64,000 bases of DNA. Origin: Thelonectria olida (lineage: Eukaryota > Ascomycota > Sordariomycetes > Hypocreales > Nectriaceae). The notes below the pieces were generated by a model. It searched no databases. It was not told the origin of the DNA and saw nothing but the letters and a program-made list of their open reading frames with translations. Of this stretch, positions 24,111 to 33,545 are shown piece by piece. The position numbers and the translations under genes are program-made. Position 1 is the stretch's first letter. Each line of letters starts with the position of its first letter. The DNA is taken from the NCBI GenBank assembly GCA_020736575.1, contig JAGPYM010000041.1, positions 186,001-250,000 on the forward strand, given 5' to 3'.

Positions 24111-24725
24111 ATGCAATCTTGGGACAGTAGGTCTTCTTCTATCCTCAGAAGATCTCCCACTGAAGCCCGTCTTTGCACGGTCTTGCAATCTTGGGGCCGC
24201 AGGTCTTCTTCTGTCCGCAGAAGATCTCCCTCCAAGCTCATCTTTACACCTTCTTCCCAGTCTAGGGCAATCTTGAACTCACGGGTCTTCTTCTATCCAT
24301 AGAGGATCTCCCACTTAAGCTCATCTTTGCACCGTCTTCCTGGTCCAGCGCAATCTTGAACCCACGGGTCTTCTTTCTGTCCACAGAAGATCTCCCACCT
24401 ATGCCCATCTCTGCAGGTCTTGTAATCTTGGATCCGTAGGTCTTCTTCTATCCACAGAAGATCTCCCACCTATGCCCATCTCTGCAGGTCTTGCAATCTT
24501 GGGTCCATGGGTCTCCTGTCCATGGTAGGTCTCCCACTCCAGTCCATCTTTGCACGTTCCTCACGCTCAGTGCAATCTTAAGGTCGTGGGTCTTCTTCTA
24601 TCCGTAGAAGATCTCCCACTCCAACTCATCTTTGCACCTTCCTCACGCTTCAGTGCAATCTTGGATCTGTGGGTCTCCTGTCTGTCCATGGTGGGTCTCC
24701 CATCCATGCCCATCTTTGCCCGTTC
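24111..24725. repeat. About eight degenerate 70-84-bp tandem repeats in the copia 3' untranslated region
   Basis: Each unit contains TGCAATCTTGG, then GGGTCTTCTTCTATCC, AGAAGATCTCCCAC and a CCATCTTTGCA variant. Units begin near 24111, 24183, 24268, 24351, 24421, 24491, 24571 and 24654. They lie between the pol stop and the 3' LTR and carry no ORF. The inner part can pair locally (GGTCTTCTTC with GAAGATCTCC). Confidence 0.75.
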
Positions 24726-24731
24726 TAACAA

Positions 24732-27323
24732 TCATCGTTCTTCGAGACCCAGCGCTTCCCGAAATAGTAAGAAGCGATCCTTCGGCAAGGCCTTCGTCAG
24801 CCCGTCAGCGACCTGCTTGCCAGTTGGAATGTACTGGAAGTCAACGGTTCCATCATTGACCTTCTCTCTGCAGTAATGATGCTGAATATCAATATGCTTG
24901 GTTCTTGCATGGAACTGGGGATTCTTCGACATTGCGATCGCTCCTTGGTTGTCTCCGAAGATCACAGTTGTCTTCAGTTCTGGGACCTCGCTGTACTCTT
25001 TCAACAGTTCCTGGAGAAGGCTTCGCAACCAGACTGCTTCCTTTGCTGCTCCCGTTTGCCCCATGTATTCTGCTTCACATGAGGACAGGGCAACAGTCCT
25101 TTGCCTCTTCGAGCTCCAGCTAATAGCGCCCGTGCCAAGGTTGAACACGTATCCAGACGTTGACTTTCGAGTCTCCAGATCCCCCGCCCAATCCGAGTCG
25201 GTGTAGCCGAGAAGGGGTTGCAGTTTTCCTTGGTACACCAGTTCCAGATTTTGCGATCCTTTGAGATATCGAAAAACACGCTTGACAGCGGTTTGATGTT
25301 CGTTGGTTGGGTTTCCCAGGTGCCGGCTGCATAGAGAGACGGCAAAGGCAATGCCTGGTCTCGTCCCAAGCATGAGGTACATCAGGGATCCAATCGCCTT
25401 TGCATACCACTGCTTGAGTTCATCGGTTGCCTTGTAGTCGGGGTCTGGTTCTCCGAACTTGCTTGTGGCAACTGGCGTGGCATTAGGGGCGCATTGGTCC
25501 ATTCCAAAGTCTCGAAGTATTTTCTCCAGGTACGATGTCTGCGACAGGAAAATTGATCGGTTCGCCCTGTCTCTTCTCAGGGACATGCCTAGGTAATATT
25601 TGCATGGGCCCAGGTCTGTCATCTTGAACTTGTTGCACAGAGCTTGCTTGACTGCCACGATCTCGTCCTTGGAGGGTCCAGCAATAAGCAGATCATCCAC
25701 ATACACTGCGATGAACGTGTGACCTTTCACGAAGACCCCCATGTCTGAAAGTAAGGACTTGAACCCGAGCGTCTCAAGGAAGGTCGAGATGGTCTCGTAC
25801 CACACTCTTGAAGCTTGCTTAAGTCCATATAGTGCTCTCAAGAGCTTACAGACTCTCCCACTTCCATCGTTGAATCCTTCGGGTTGTTTCACGTATATCT
25901 CCTCAGTTACGAGGCCGTAGAGGAAGGCTGTCTTGACATCCATTTGTTCCAGCTCCAAGTCGAGTGCCGCCGCAATGGCAAATATCAACTTGTAGCTCAT
26001 CGGCTTGACCACAGAGGCGAAGGTTTCGTTGAAGTCAATTCCTTCCCTTTGCTCGAAGCCTCTCACGACAAAGCGGGCCTTGTACCGCAGAACCTCCCCC
26101 TTTTCCCCTCGTTTGAGCTTAAACACCCATTTGCCTCGAAGGGCCTTTCGTCCTGGTGGAAGCTTAACTAGGGTCCAGACACCATTCTCGATTAGAGATC
26201 CGTGTTCATCCTTCAGTCCTCCCCACCAGAGTCTTCCATGAGGACCCTGAGTGGCTTCCTTGAAGGTTCTTGGTTCTGACTGGTCGATGTCACGAGCAAC
26301 TAGGTACAATTGTCTTGCAATTGTTGCGAGGAAGGCGAAGTTTGTGCTGGCCAGTATGTATCTCGATGGCAGCTGTCCTCTGGTCGATCTCTCGGGCAGC
26401 CGAGACTCTGCGTGCCGTTCTGTTGCTTCCGGTGGCGCCTCGTGCTCATCTGTGGCAACATGGATACTCGACCTGGTTGACTCTTGGTCCAGATCCCATC
26501 CTGGATCTCCCACTGAGGACTCATCCGAGGACGTCTCTCCGTGGCCAATCTCCTCGGTTCTATCTGCCTTTCCTGACACGATCGGAAGGGGCGACGGTTC
26601 CAGAATGATAGGATTTTCCATGTCGAGGTTCTGTTCTCTGTCTACCCGTCGTCGTTGCGATGGTCTCGGATCACTCATCTGATGCGTGAGATTGTCGAGT
26701 GTTGGTTCGACACTTTTGATGTTTTCGGAGAAGACGACATTGTTAGACACAAAGACTCGTCCCCTTTCGTCAAGAAGGAAATAGTTAGTACTGCCCTGAT
26801 AGCCTAGAAGCCGACAGGGAGTGCTCCTGGATTGCATCTTCTTTCGTTTAGAGGATGGAAGCAGAGCCCATCCTCGTGAGCCAAGGATTCGCAGGTGACT
26901 GAGATCAGGGACATCTCCATACCAGGCTTGGTATGGAGTGGTGGAGATGCTCGCCGTGGGACAGAGATTTCGGATGTGGTTCACTGCCTTGAGGAAGTAT
27001 GGCCACCACTTCAAAGCAAGTCCGGATTTGACCAGTGTGGGCGTGAGCTTTTCCATGATGATTCGATTGAGAACCTCTGCCAGTCCATTTTGCTCGTGTT
27101 GCTCTGTCGCTGTGTACGAGAGATGAATTCCTCTGTCTCGGCAGAACACAATCAGGATGTGGCTTCGATTTTCTCCTCCTCGGTCAAGATGAAGGAAGTG
27201 GCATCGCCTTTCAGGTCTTTCGAACTGCTTCAGTACGTGTTGGAAGCACTCTTCAAACTCTGACTTTTCCTTGATTGAATATACCCAGGACATCTGAGTA
27301 AAATCATCAATAAAGCAGGCCCA
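24732..27323 (-). CDS. copia pol: integrase C-terminal part, reverse transcriptase, RNase H
   Basis: The open frame runs from just after a TAG at 27324-27326 to 24732. It starts WACFIDDFTQMSWVYSIK (integrase core), with HLDRGGEN and the EQHEQNGLAEVLNR motif, then a low-complexity linker, the RVT_2-type reverse transcriptase (LRGKWVFKLKRGEKGEV, QMDVKTAFLYG, YVDDLLIAG) and RNase H (LGYTDSDWAGD, SSCEAEYM, KHIDIQHHYCREK). The same frame is also readable upstream of the TAG (TYPLECIHADIAGPFPE), so the stop is a nonsense change. Catalytic motifs downstream look intact. Confidence 0.85.
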   Translation of the reverse strand, partial: WACFIDDFTQMSWVYSIKEKSEFEECFQHVLKQFERPERRCHFLHLDRGGENRSHILIVFCRDRGIHLSYTATEQHEQNGLAEVLNRIIMEKLTPTLVKSGLALKWWPYFLKAVNHIRNLCPTASISTTPYQAWYGDVPDLSHLRILGSRGWALLPSSKRKKMQSRSTPCRLLGYQGSTNYFLLDERGRVFVSNNVVFSENIKSVEPTLDNLTHQMSDPRPSQRRRVDREQNLDMENPIILEPSPLPIVSGKADRTEEIGHGETSSDESSVGDPGWDLDQESTRSSIHVATDEHEAPPEATERHAESRLPERSTRGQLPSRYILASTNFAFLATIARQLYLVARDIDQSEPRTFKEATQGPHGRLWWGGLKDEHGSLIENGVWTLVKLPPGRKALRGKWVFKLKRGEKGEVLRYKARFVVRGFEQREGIDFNETFASVVKPMSYKLIFAIAAALDLELEQMDVKTAFLYGLVTEEIYVKQPEGFNDGSGRVCKLLRALYGLKQASRVWYETISTFLETLGFKSLLSDMGVFVKGHTFIAVYVDDLLIAGPSKDEIVAVKQALCNKFKMTDLGPCKYYLGMSLRRDRANRSIFLSQTSYLEKILRDFGMDQCAPNATPVATSKFGEPDPDYKATDELKQWYAKAIGSLMYLMLGTRPGIAFAVSLCSRHLGNPTNEHQTAVKRVFRYLKGSQNLELVYQGKLQPLLGYTDSDWAGDLETRKSTSGYVFNLGTGAISWSSKRQRTVALSSCEAEYMGQTGAAKEAVWLRSLLQELLKEYSEVPELKTTVIFGDNQGAIAMSKNPQFHARTKHIDIQHHYCREKVNDGTVDFQYIPTGKQVADGLTKALPKDRFLLFREALGLEER

Positions 27324-27963
27324 CTACCGGCTCCCGTCCACTCCCACTTCCGGGAAGGGTCCAGCAATGTCCGCATGAATACACTCCAGGGGGTAAGTCC
27401 CTTTCTTGATCGGTCGAACATGGGGGCATTCTTGAGTTTGCCTTGCACGCAAGCTCCACATGGGTTGATGAAGACTCATCTGGTCGAATTCCAGTAGACA
27501 TCTTCATCAGTCTCTTAATATTTCTCTCTCCCAAGTGTGCGAGTCGTTCGTGCCAAAGATGCAGCCGAGGGTCTCCCACTGAAAAGGAGGCCAAAGCGGT
27601 TTGAAAATGATCTTCCTCAGCTTCGTCGACCACATAGACGCCAGAGATCCTTGTTGCAGTGAGGACGACTTTTCCTTTGTTTCTGACCACTGCCTTCCCA
27701 TTTCGGAAAACTACTTCTGCCCCATTCTTCTCCAGTGCTGACACGGACAGTAGGTTCGAGTATCCTTCCGGAACGTACAGAGCGCTATCGAGAGTAACAT
27801 TCTGTGGCCCCTTGGGTCCTTGCACTCGGAGGGAGTAGGTTCCACGTCCTCCTGGCATAACTGTTGCGTTTGCAATGCCATTGATCGGGAGTCCCTGGTA
27901 CTTGTGAAGAACTGTAAAGTTCGCAGATCGACAGAAGATGTGTGAGGAGGCACCACTATCCAA
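27307..27963 (-). CDS. copia protease and GAG-pre-integrase segment
   Basis: Contains the retroviral-type aspartic protease active site LDSGASSHIFC and, further on, LWHERLAHLGERNIKRL, the zinc-binding pre-integrase motif. It overlaps the end of gag in a different frame. After about 27480 the integrase-like sequence (CGACVQGKLKNAP) moves into the third frame, then again near 27410, so the segment is frameshifted relative to both neighbours. Confidence 0.75.
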   Translation of the reverse strand: MDSGASSHIFCRSANFTVLHKYQGLPINGIANATVMPGGRGTYSLRVQGPKGPQNVTLDSALYVPEGYSNLLSVSALEKNGAEVVFRNGKAVVRNKGKVVLTATRISGVYVVDEAEEDHFQTALASFSVGDPRLHLWHERLAHLGERNIKRLMKMSTGIRPDESSSTHVELACKANSRMPPCSTDQERDLPPGVYSCGHCWTLPGSGSGREPVVGLLY

Positions 27964-28991
27964 GACATGGATCCGTTCGAGGGCCCGAGCTTGGGGGATG
28001 CCTGAGATCCAGAGGGTCCGAATGACGAGCCAATTAATCCAAGGTGACCTTGGAAATCATTTTGCCAAAGAGCCAGTCTCGCTTGGTCGGGTTGGAGATA
28101 TGCAGGAGTCGCAGCCGTAGCAGATTCCGGTTCATCATTCGTCTTCTCCTTTTCCTTCTCCCGTCTCTGCAGTTTTCGTTGTCGTCTCTCGTAACCCGTC
28201 TTACCATACTCTCTCCTGAGTTCCGGGTGAAGTTTCCAGCAAGTTGACTTGTTGTGCCCCTTTCTTCCACAGTGTCCACAACCTGACGTATCCTGGGCCA
28301 CCATGGCTCTATGTGCAATCCTTGCAGTGACTCCTCTTTGTCTGTCCTCTTCTTGAGATGCGGTAAAGATAGCAGTTTCGAACGTAACGGCCTCTTTGAG
28401 GATGACGTTGCGATTGTTTGGATCTCGGATAGGAAGGATGTTATGATTCTGATTGAAAGCAGTGAGGAAGACTTCATAGTCTGGTCCAAGCCCGCAGAGG
28501 AACTTGTTGACAAAGTGTGGTTCCCCAATCTGGCAGATTTCATCCATCTCCAAGAGTTCAGCCCTAACTTGACGAAGCTTGTTTGCATATTCCATAACCG
28601 AATCACAAGAGTCAAGGGTGAGTTCTTGATATCTCCGGTCGAGCTCTTGAAAGATGGCGCTTCCAACGGGGCGGTAACGGGTTTCAAGGTGATTGATCAT
28701 ACCCTGTGCCGTTAGGTTCCCCGTGGTGAACACTCGGGCGTTGTAGCCGAGCCGACTTCGGATGGCGCCGCATGCTCGATCCTGACGGCTCCTCCAGGTC
28801 TCAATTTGTGTTGTGAGGTCGTTCCCTTCTTCTGGTGGTTGAGCGTTCCTGGTCAAAAGGTCTCCGTATCCGCACATGTCCAGTAGGTCCAGCATTTCTC
28901 TCTTCCATGTCAGCCACTGGCTGGTTTGCTCCAGCTTTGGAATGGCGCTTGAATTGCTAGCAAGGTTGAGCGATTCCTTGGAAAGGGACAT
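27711..28991 (-). CDS. copia gag
   Basis: The ATG at 28991 starts MSLSKESLNLASNSSAIPK. A UBN2-like capsid region follows (WLTWKREMLDLLDMCGYGD, TRYRPVGSAIFQELDRRYQ, FLCGLGPDYEVFL) and a CX2CX4HX4C zinc knuckle, CGHCGRKGHNKSTC. The genuine gag frame ends functionally near 27960, where protease sequence continues in another frame. Gag packages the element RNA in virus-like particles. Confidence 0.8.
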   Translation of the reverse strand: MSLSKESLNLASNSSAIPKLEQTSQWLTWKREMLDLLDMCGYGDLLTRNAQPPEEGNDLTTQIETWRSRQDRACGAIRSRLGYNARVFTTGNLTAQGMINHLETRYRPVGSAIFQELDRRYQELTLDSCDSVMEYANKLRQVRAELLEMDEICQIGEPHFVNKFLCGLGPDYEVFLTAFNQNHNILPIRDPNNRNVILKEAVTFETAIFTASQEEDRQRGVTARIAHRAMVAQDTSGCGHCGRKGHNKSTCWKLHPELRREYGKTGYERRQRKLQRREKEKEKTNDEPESATAATPAYLQPDQARLALWQNDFQGHLGLIGSSFGPSGSQASPKLGPSNGSMSWIVVPPHTSSVDLRTLQFFTSTRDSRSMALQTQQLCQEDVEPTPSECKDPRGHRMLLSIALCTFRKDTRTYCPCQHWRRMGQK

Positions 28992-29664
28992 GGTGAATTT
29001 TCCGAGAGGCTGATGATCAAGGTATAGAGAGAACACAGTTTTCGACAGGTTTTAGCTCGAGGCTTGGGGAGTCATCATCTTGTCTGTGTTAGGCGATGTC
29101 TGCTGGAAGAATTTTTTTTTTTTTTGACTCGAGGTCGTATGATTTGTCAAGATCAGGTCGCTCATTCAATAGTGTAACACGGATAGGGGCTATCCGAGCC
29201 GGATAGAGACTATCCGAAGGATAAACACATAGCAGTCTCAGCTCTTTCGACCATCTGGCAGACCACGTTTCAGGCGGTCTTGGTCTGTGTCGGTCTGAGT
29301 GGGCGCAGACCGCCTGACCGGGAGCTTCAACAATCTCAGACTGACAGACCGAGAGGGTTGGTCTGGGTCTGCCAGTTCGTCAGCCAGGATGCGGTCTGAG
29401 AGCTCCTCAGTGATTTGGGATCGATGGTTAAAATTTGGTGTCTTGGACAGAGGGGCCAAGGACTCGTTCTCGAGATATTTCTAGACATGTCTCATCAGCT
29501 GATTTGCAAACTCCACGAAATACCAAAAGAGGAGGTAGGTCCAGGTAAGCTGAGTGTGCATGCGCAGTGGAAGGAAGTCTTTCGACTTCTTGTGCTGTCC
29601 AGAAAAGGTGGAACGGAAGACAGAAAACACTCAGCTTTTCGGTTGAAGGAAGATGGTGCCCTCC

Positions 29665-29676
29665 GGGCTCATAACC
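29665..29676 (-). other. copia primer-binding site complementary to the tRNA-iMet anticodon arm
   Basis: Directly inside the 5' LTR the plus strand reads GGGCTCATAACC, the anticodon stem-loop sequence of eukaryotic initiator tRNA-Met (CAT anticodon). The element-sense strand is therefore complementary to the middle of that tRNA, not to its 3' end. Drosophila copia is known to prime from an iMet half-tRNA in this way. The identification is from recalled tRNA sequence. Confidence 0.6.
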
Positions 29677-29810
29677 TGATGAAGCAAAAAGGTTGCAGGT
29701 TATGTTGAAAGGTCTAAGTTGCCTACGTCTGAGAGGAGCACAGCTCCTTACATAGTATCCACATCCCAGCCACCAGCAGATCGGACCATCTTAGTCATAC
29801 GGTCTCAACA
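29677..29810 (-). repeat. 5' LTR of the copia element
   Basis: Identical to 23841-23974; followed outside by the GAAGT target duplicate at 29811-29815. Confidence 0.92.
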
Positions 29811-29834
29811 GAAGTGGTCCTGGGTTTTTGGCAT

Positions 29835-30077
29835 CGTTGCGAGGGTGATCGGCTGTCAATGGGACTTGGGCAAGAGAAGCGCGCTGCGGATCACGGTTAA
29901 GGCATCACTGCTTCAATGATTGCTAGGATGGCCCTTTTGGTGTAGTGGATGGGAGTTGAGGTTACCAAGTTGAAAATATCCAGGGTGACAAATGGAATGC
30001 TTTTGAGCCTCAGCTTACCCACCACCGAACAAGGCACAGACAAGTTGCCGCCATCCGCTGACCGGATTAGCCTGAGT

Positions 30078-30116
<39 letters not shown>

Positions 30117-30157
30117 ACAATGACAACCCTAATTCGCTGATGAACGGGAAGACGGGA
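29835..30157. other. Promoter region of the interrupted membrane-protein gene, with a poly(A) run
   Basis: No gene. It contains the presumed promoter of the split gene whose ATG is at 29834 and an uninterrupted run of more than 30 A at about 30078-30113. Confidence 0.45.
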
Positions 30158-30159
30158 GC

Positions 30160-30725
30160 CCATGAATGAATGAAATGTATTACGCCCGGGAGGACCTAGC
30201 CTCATAGGGCCAAAGACGCTACTCTGTTTTCGATTCTATCGATTGGTCGTGATCACCCATAGCCCCACACTCTTCCTCATCCGCTGGTTGGTTTCGCCTC
30301 GCTTGACTCTGATGTGGCAGGCCTGCTTGAAGGCCAATTTCTCCAAGTGTTCAGCATCCTATCTTCAGCAGCTGAAGCATGGTCTGCCAACTTGAGGCTG
30401 TTTGATGTTAGTATCGCCAGGTTTGGCCGCTAAATGTGGTTAGTTAGTAGGTTATACAGTCTGGTTTGCACCAAGTCTCCTCGTGTCCATGGCGAACTTA
30501 ATCGCCGCCCGCACCGCCTGTAGGTGAGGTGTCCATTTAGGTCCATCCGATGCTGCCTTTCCGCCCAAAAAGAACGAGAGGTTTCCCATCATTGTTTGTC
30601 CGACTTGTCGCATGCCTTCTCGCTGCGTGTCCCATTTCGCGCACCGGAATAGAAAATGTTCCATCGTTTCTGCTGCTCGTCCACAGTTGCACCTGTCCGA
30701 TTCTGCTGCTCCAATCAAGTATTGA
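30160..30725 (-). mobile_element. 5'-truncated LINE fragment (C-terminal end plus 3' UTR)
   Basis: The minus frame 30452-30725 encodes LIGAAESDRCNCGRAAETMEHFLFRC, the Cys/His motif found after the reverse transcriptase of fungal LINEs, and ends GGKAASDGPKW..AVRAAIKFAMDTRR. The 3' UTR runs to about 30160, ending CCCGGGCGTAATA and a (TTCA)n tail. It is related to but different from the LINE copy at 52.9-53.6 kb. No clean target duplication was found. Confidence 0.75.
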
Positions 30726-31825
30726 TTTGTATGTTCAGAAAAAATAACTAGTAGAGGCGCAGCGCGTCTACCTACATAGACCCTCTACCTTGCATCCCCT
30801 TGGATCCTATTCCGCTCCTTGCGCGGGGCACTGCCGGTTCGCAAGTCAATACCAGTTTGCTCCTTAAGCCCACCTCCACAGCCAACCCAAAGCCCCATCC
30901 TCGATGGCCATCTTCAGGATCCTGTCCTCTCGGTAGACCGACACGCGCGTCCGTCCTCTCGGGCCATATAGAAAGTGTCGTAACTGCAGTCCGCCCACCC
31001 AGCCTTCCGTCGCTTCCATTATATGCCGCGCCCCGCAGATTGTCAGTTCTGTTTCGCGCTACCTCGCAAGATCTGTCTTGCAAGGCCGACCGTGTCTCGC
31101 AGGAGTTTGTCCACTTGCATCCTCTCTGTACCCAGAACAGCCGAGCAACGCAGTGTCACCCCTCCTACTAACCAAGGTGCCTTGTCGTTCTCTGTGCGGG
31201 TTCAAGAGTGCCGTTCCTTCTCGTTCGTTTTCGCCGTGACTATTCACGCTTCCTGTCGCTTATCCGGCGCGTCTTGGTGTCCTTACAACAGAGCAGCCCA
31301 GAAGCACCCCAAGGGTGTCCTCTTCCACGACCCATATGTTCATCGTTTGTAGGCTCGATTTCGCGGTCGCGTTTCGGGTAGTGTAAAGAGTGTCCCCGCG
31401 CTGAAGGTGGAGCGCGGGGCCAGCGTGGGGCTGACTGCTGACATAATTTGGGCACCCGGATGCGCCAGTATGTTTGGGCACCCGGGTGCCCATGTATCAG
31501 TCGCCTCCACACAATAATCATCCCATCTTACAGTAGGGTTGGTGGATCAAATGAATAAACCGAAACCGCTGTTGCTTCTTGAAGAGTAAAAGTTGACCAG
31601 ACCATGACCCCATGATATTGAACTGCCCTTGGCAATAAAGCCGAGCAGCCGCCATGCTTCTCGGAACTCCGGGCAGCCTCGCCCAACCTCTCAGCAACGA
31701 GGTGCCAGGTTTGTGAGGAGCACGGCCGTTTCTTAAGCAATAATGGATGGAACCCAGGATATCTGTGTGTTGTCGACGTCTTCAGTCATGACCAACTCCA
31801 AGAGGACAAACAACTCACCAACTTG
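30726..31825. other. Degenerate sequence, no supported gene
   Basis: Long overlapping frames exist on both strands, interrupted by stops. The minus strand has scattered protein-like pieces (RDTVGLARQIL, MNIWVVEEDTLGVLLGC) that could be eroded retroelement sequence, but no family can be named. Confidence 0.35.
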
Positions 31826-32137
31826 TTACCATCTATCTTCGTCTCTTCTGTCTTCCTTGCCCTTCGTCCCTAGGAAAGCGTCGTAATCACCGGCTGGGCC
31901 CCTCCCCCTCTCTTTCTCTCTATACTTCCTAGACGCCCAGGTTATCCTCCGCGCCAGATCGGCTCTCTCCTCCCTCGCATAGCGGCAAACACCACACTCG
32001 CTTTGAACCGCCTCGCCTGACACCTTCGACACGAACTTGCCGCACATGGCCCAGCACGGTGTCGTCCCCATAGGCTGCTCGCCCATGCGCCGGCCGCATA
32101 CCTGGCAGATGAGCATAACCAGGTTGGCGAAGCACAT
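31826..32137 (-). CDS. Possible Cys-rich small protein (103 aa)
   Basis: The ATG at 32137 opens MCFANLVMLICQVCGRRMG, then TPCWAMCGKFV and SECGVCRYAREERADL; the spaced CxxC and CxxxC pairs suggest a metal-binding or disulphide-rich fold seen in small fungal proteins starting with MC. The C-terminus is charged and ends DRRDEDRW. No intron is required. The family is not identified and chance ORF cannot be excluded. Confidence 0.45.
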   Translation of the reverse strand: MCFANLVMLICQVCGRRMGEQPMGTTPCWAMCGKFVSKVSGEAVQSECGVCRYAREERADLARRITWASRKYREKERGRGPAGDYDAFLGTKGKEDRRDEDRW

Positions 32138-33168
32138 GCTGGTCTTTTGGTATGTGTATGTGCGTGGTCTCAGCGGGCAAAAATAATAATAATAATAATA
32201 ATAATAACAATGGTGTTTCCAATTCTTCTCACCTTGATATTCGATATTAATACTCCAAAATCAGTGATAACTAATTAACTAGCAACAATGCGTAGGTCGA
32301 TGGATTAAAGGTGCCGAAAAAAATCGGGGTGGACACTTCCCCCGTCATCACACTACGGCCATCTGCGGTCACCACATTTAGCGAAAGCTTGCGATCGATC
32401 AACCTAAGCAACCGGGCTTGTGACGTTGGAGCGGGAAGGCGCTTAACTCCTCCTGTTCTCGACCGTTTCGAAGCAACCGTCTAAATACATTACCGCGGAA
32501 AGCTCTGTAATTGACCCATGACGAGACATACACCATAAATGGGAATCGTACGAGTCCTCAAATTTCAGATGTGAACTCAACCTGTCGTCGAACTAAAATT
32601 GAGGTCTGGAACCGCTTCATGTAACCTAGCGATTGCCGCCGCTATCGACTCGTGCTAGAGGGGATAGTTTTATTGGGGTGCCTCACGTGATGACCACACT
32701 GCAGATTAGGCTTACTGAGGGGTTCTTCCTCTCCTGCAACTGCCTCACGGGAGTCAATTGCTCGCCTCTGCAAGTAGCTCGTCATCTCTCACGCAGTCGA
32801 GACTCGATTCTTCCCTCCCACCTTCCCTCTGTATATAGAATCACTGCAATATACAGACACTTGCCTCCCTACAGGGGAGGAGCGCGGACGGGGCTCTCTC
32901 TGACGCTACGGTTTAACGCGTTTACGCATAAGACCACAGCGACAGGTGACCCGTTACGGCCAAACCACATACACTCTGTCCCTCTTGACTGCGTGAGGTC
33001 ACCAATAAAGGGCGTGCTAGTTTCACAACCTCACCACCACCCACCCTGCACTTGCCGGCGGAGCTATCACACGATGTCCGGCCGAACGGATTAAAAAGTC
33101 TAAAGAGTGGGTAGAAGTTGTCATACTAGCGGTCACTTCAGAATCGCAGTCTTAAGCTCAGGTGAGGC
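32138..33168. other. Non-coding region with ATT microsatellite and LTR-like sequence
   Basis: An (ATT/AAT)n tract lies near 32186-32210. From about 32622 a sequence starting TGTAACC shows LTR-like features (TATATAG box near 32833, AATAAAG near 33004), directly upstream of the gypsy remnant. No matching partner LTR or target duplication was found, so the LTR reading is tentative. Confidence 0.35.
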
Positions 33169-33545
33169 ATGAGCCCATTCTTCTTTATGCACGGCTACCA
33201 CAACGAACCGATCCGCCTGGTAGCAGACCGCATGATTGAGGGAAAGCAGAAGGAGGGCGAAACTCTCGCTGAGGACTTCATAAGACGATTGCAAGACGCT
33301 ACAGAATGGGCACAGGCGGCCATCGCCATAGGCCAGGAGAAGCAGGAACGGTTCGCCAACAAGTCCCACACAGCAGCCCCAAGGTACAAGCTAGGCGATT
33401 GAGTCTACCTGAGTCTGAAGAACGTGAAGACTACAAGACCATTGAAGAAGCTGGACTAGCTACATGCCAAATACCAAGTAGTCCGGGAAATTAACTCTCA
33501 CTCCTATCAGTTGAACGTACCTAGTAGGATTCACCCGGTTTTTTA
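33169..33545 (+). mobile_element. Ty3/gypsy integrase C-terminal remnant
   Basis: Open pieces read MSPFFFMHGYHNEPIRL, ATEWAQAAIAIGQEKQE and, after an in-frame stop, VYLSLKNVKTTRPLKKLD, HAKYQVVREINSHSYQLN and SRIHPV. This series is the usual C-terminal end of fungal Ty3/gypsy integrases before the chromodomain. Two stop codons interrupt it and AT-rich sequence follows at 33541. Confidence 0.7.

Larger units (their letters stand above)
23841..29810 (-). mobile_element. Ty1/copia LTR retrotransposon, 5970 bp, complete ends
   Basis: Two identical 134-bp LTRs (23841-23974 and 29677-29810) bound the element, with GAAGT duplicated on both sides (23836-23840 and 29811-29815). In element orientation the LTR runs TGTTGAGACC to CTTCATCA. 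Gene order gag, protease, integrase, reverse transcriptase, RNase H is that of copia/Pseudoviridae. A primer site abuts the 5' LTR and a GAGTGGGAG purine tract abuts the 3' LTR. The pol region carries frameshifts and a stop, so this copy is unlikely to be autonomous. Confidence 0.92.
22732..29834 (-). pseudogene. Conserved fungal integral membrane protein, split by a copia insertion after codon 8
   Basis: The coding parts are 29811-29834 (ATG plus seven codons, MPKTQDHF) and 23835-22732, joined across the retrotransposon at the duplicated GAAGT. Reading on gives TGRHYDAEHSTGPLKSLNP, then two or more helices before and after a WWPTWYELRTHYFCEIGFLA block, ATVFWISGFTALP, QVIGGTGFIVSS and PAPGVLGWHIGLWNLIGA, a pattern common to a family of ~400-aa fungal membrane proteins of unknown function. 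A 51-nt in-frame intron (22825-22875) removes 17 codons before IGSVIQWFESLNKYP. The rest of the frame has no stop, so the gene was probably intact until the insertion. The 5' end assignment relies on the TSD. Confidence 0.75.

Noticed and set aside
30078..30113. Poly(A) run as the tail of the neighbouring LINE fragment
   Set aside because: The LINE fragment is on the minus strand and ends in (TTCA)n near 30160; the A run is on the wrong strand and side.
30800..31521. Overlapping 90-120-codon ORFs on both strands
   Set aside because: Open frames on both strands simultaneously without family signal; probably eroded repeat sequence.
32622..33080. Possible gypsy LTR
   Set aside because: LTR-like composition and boxes, but no partner LTR and no target duplication at plausible ends.
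33169..33402. Independent host gene (78 codons, plus strand)
   Set aside because: The sequence is the standard Ty3/gypsy integrase C-terminal pattern and continues past stops in the same frame.
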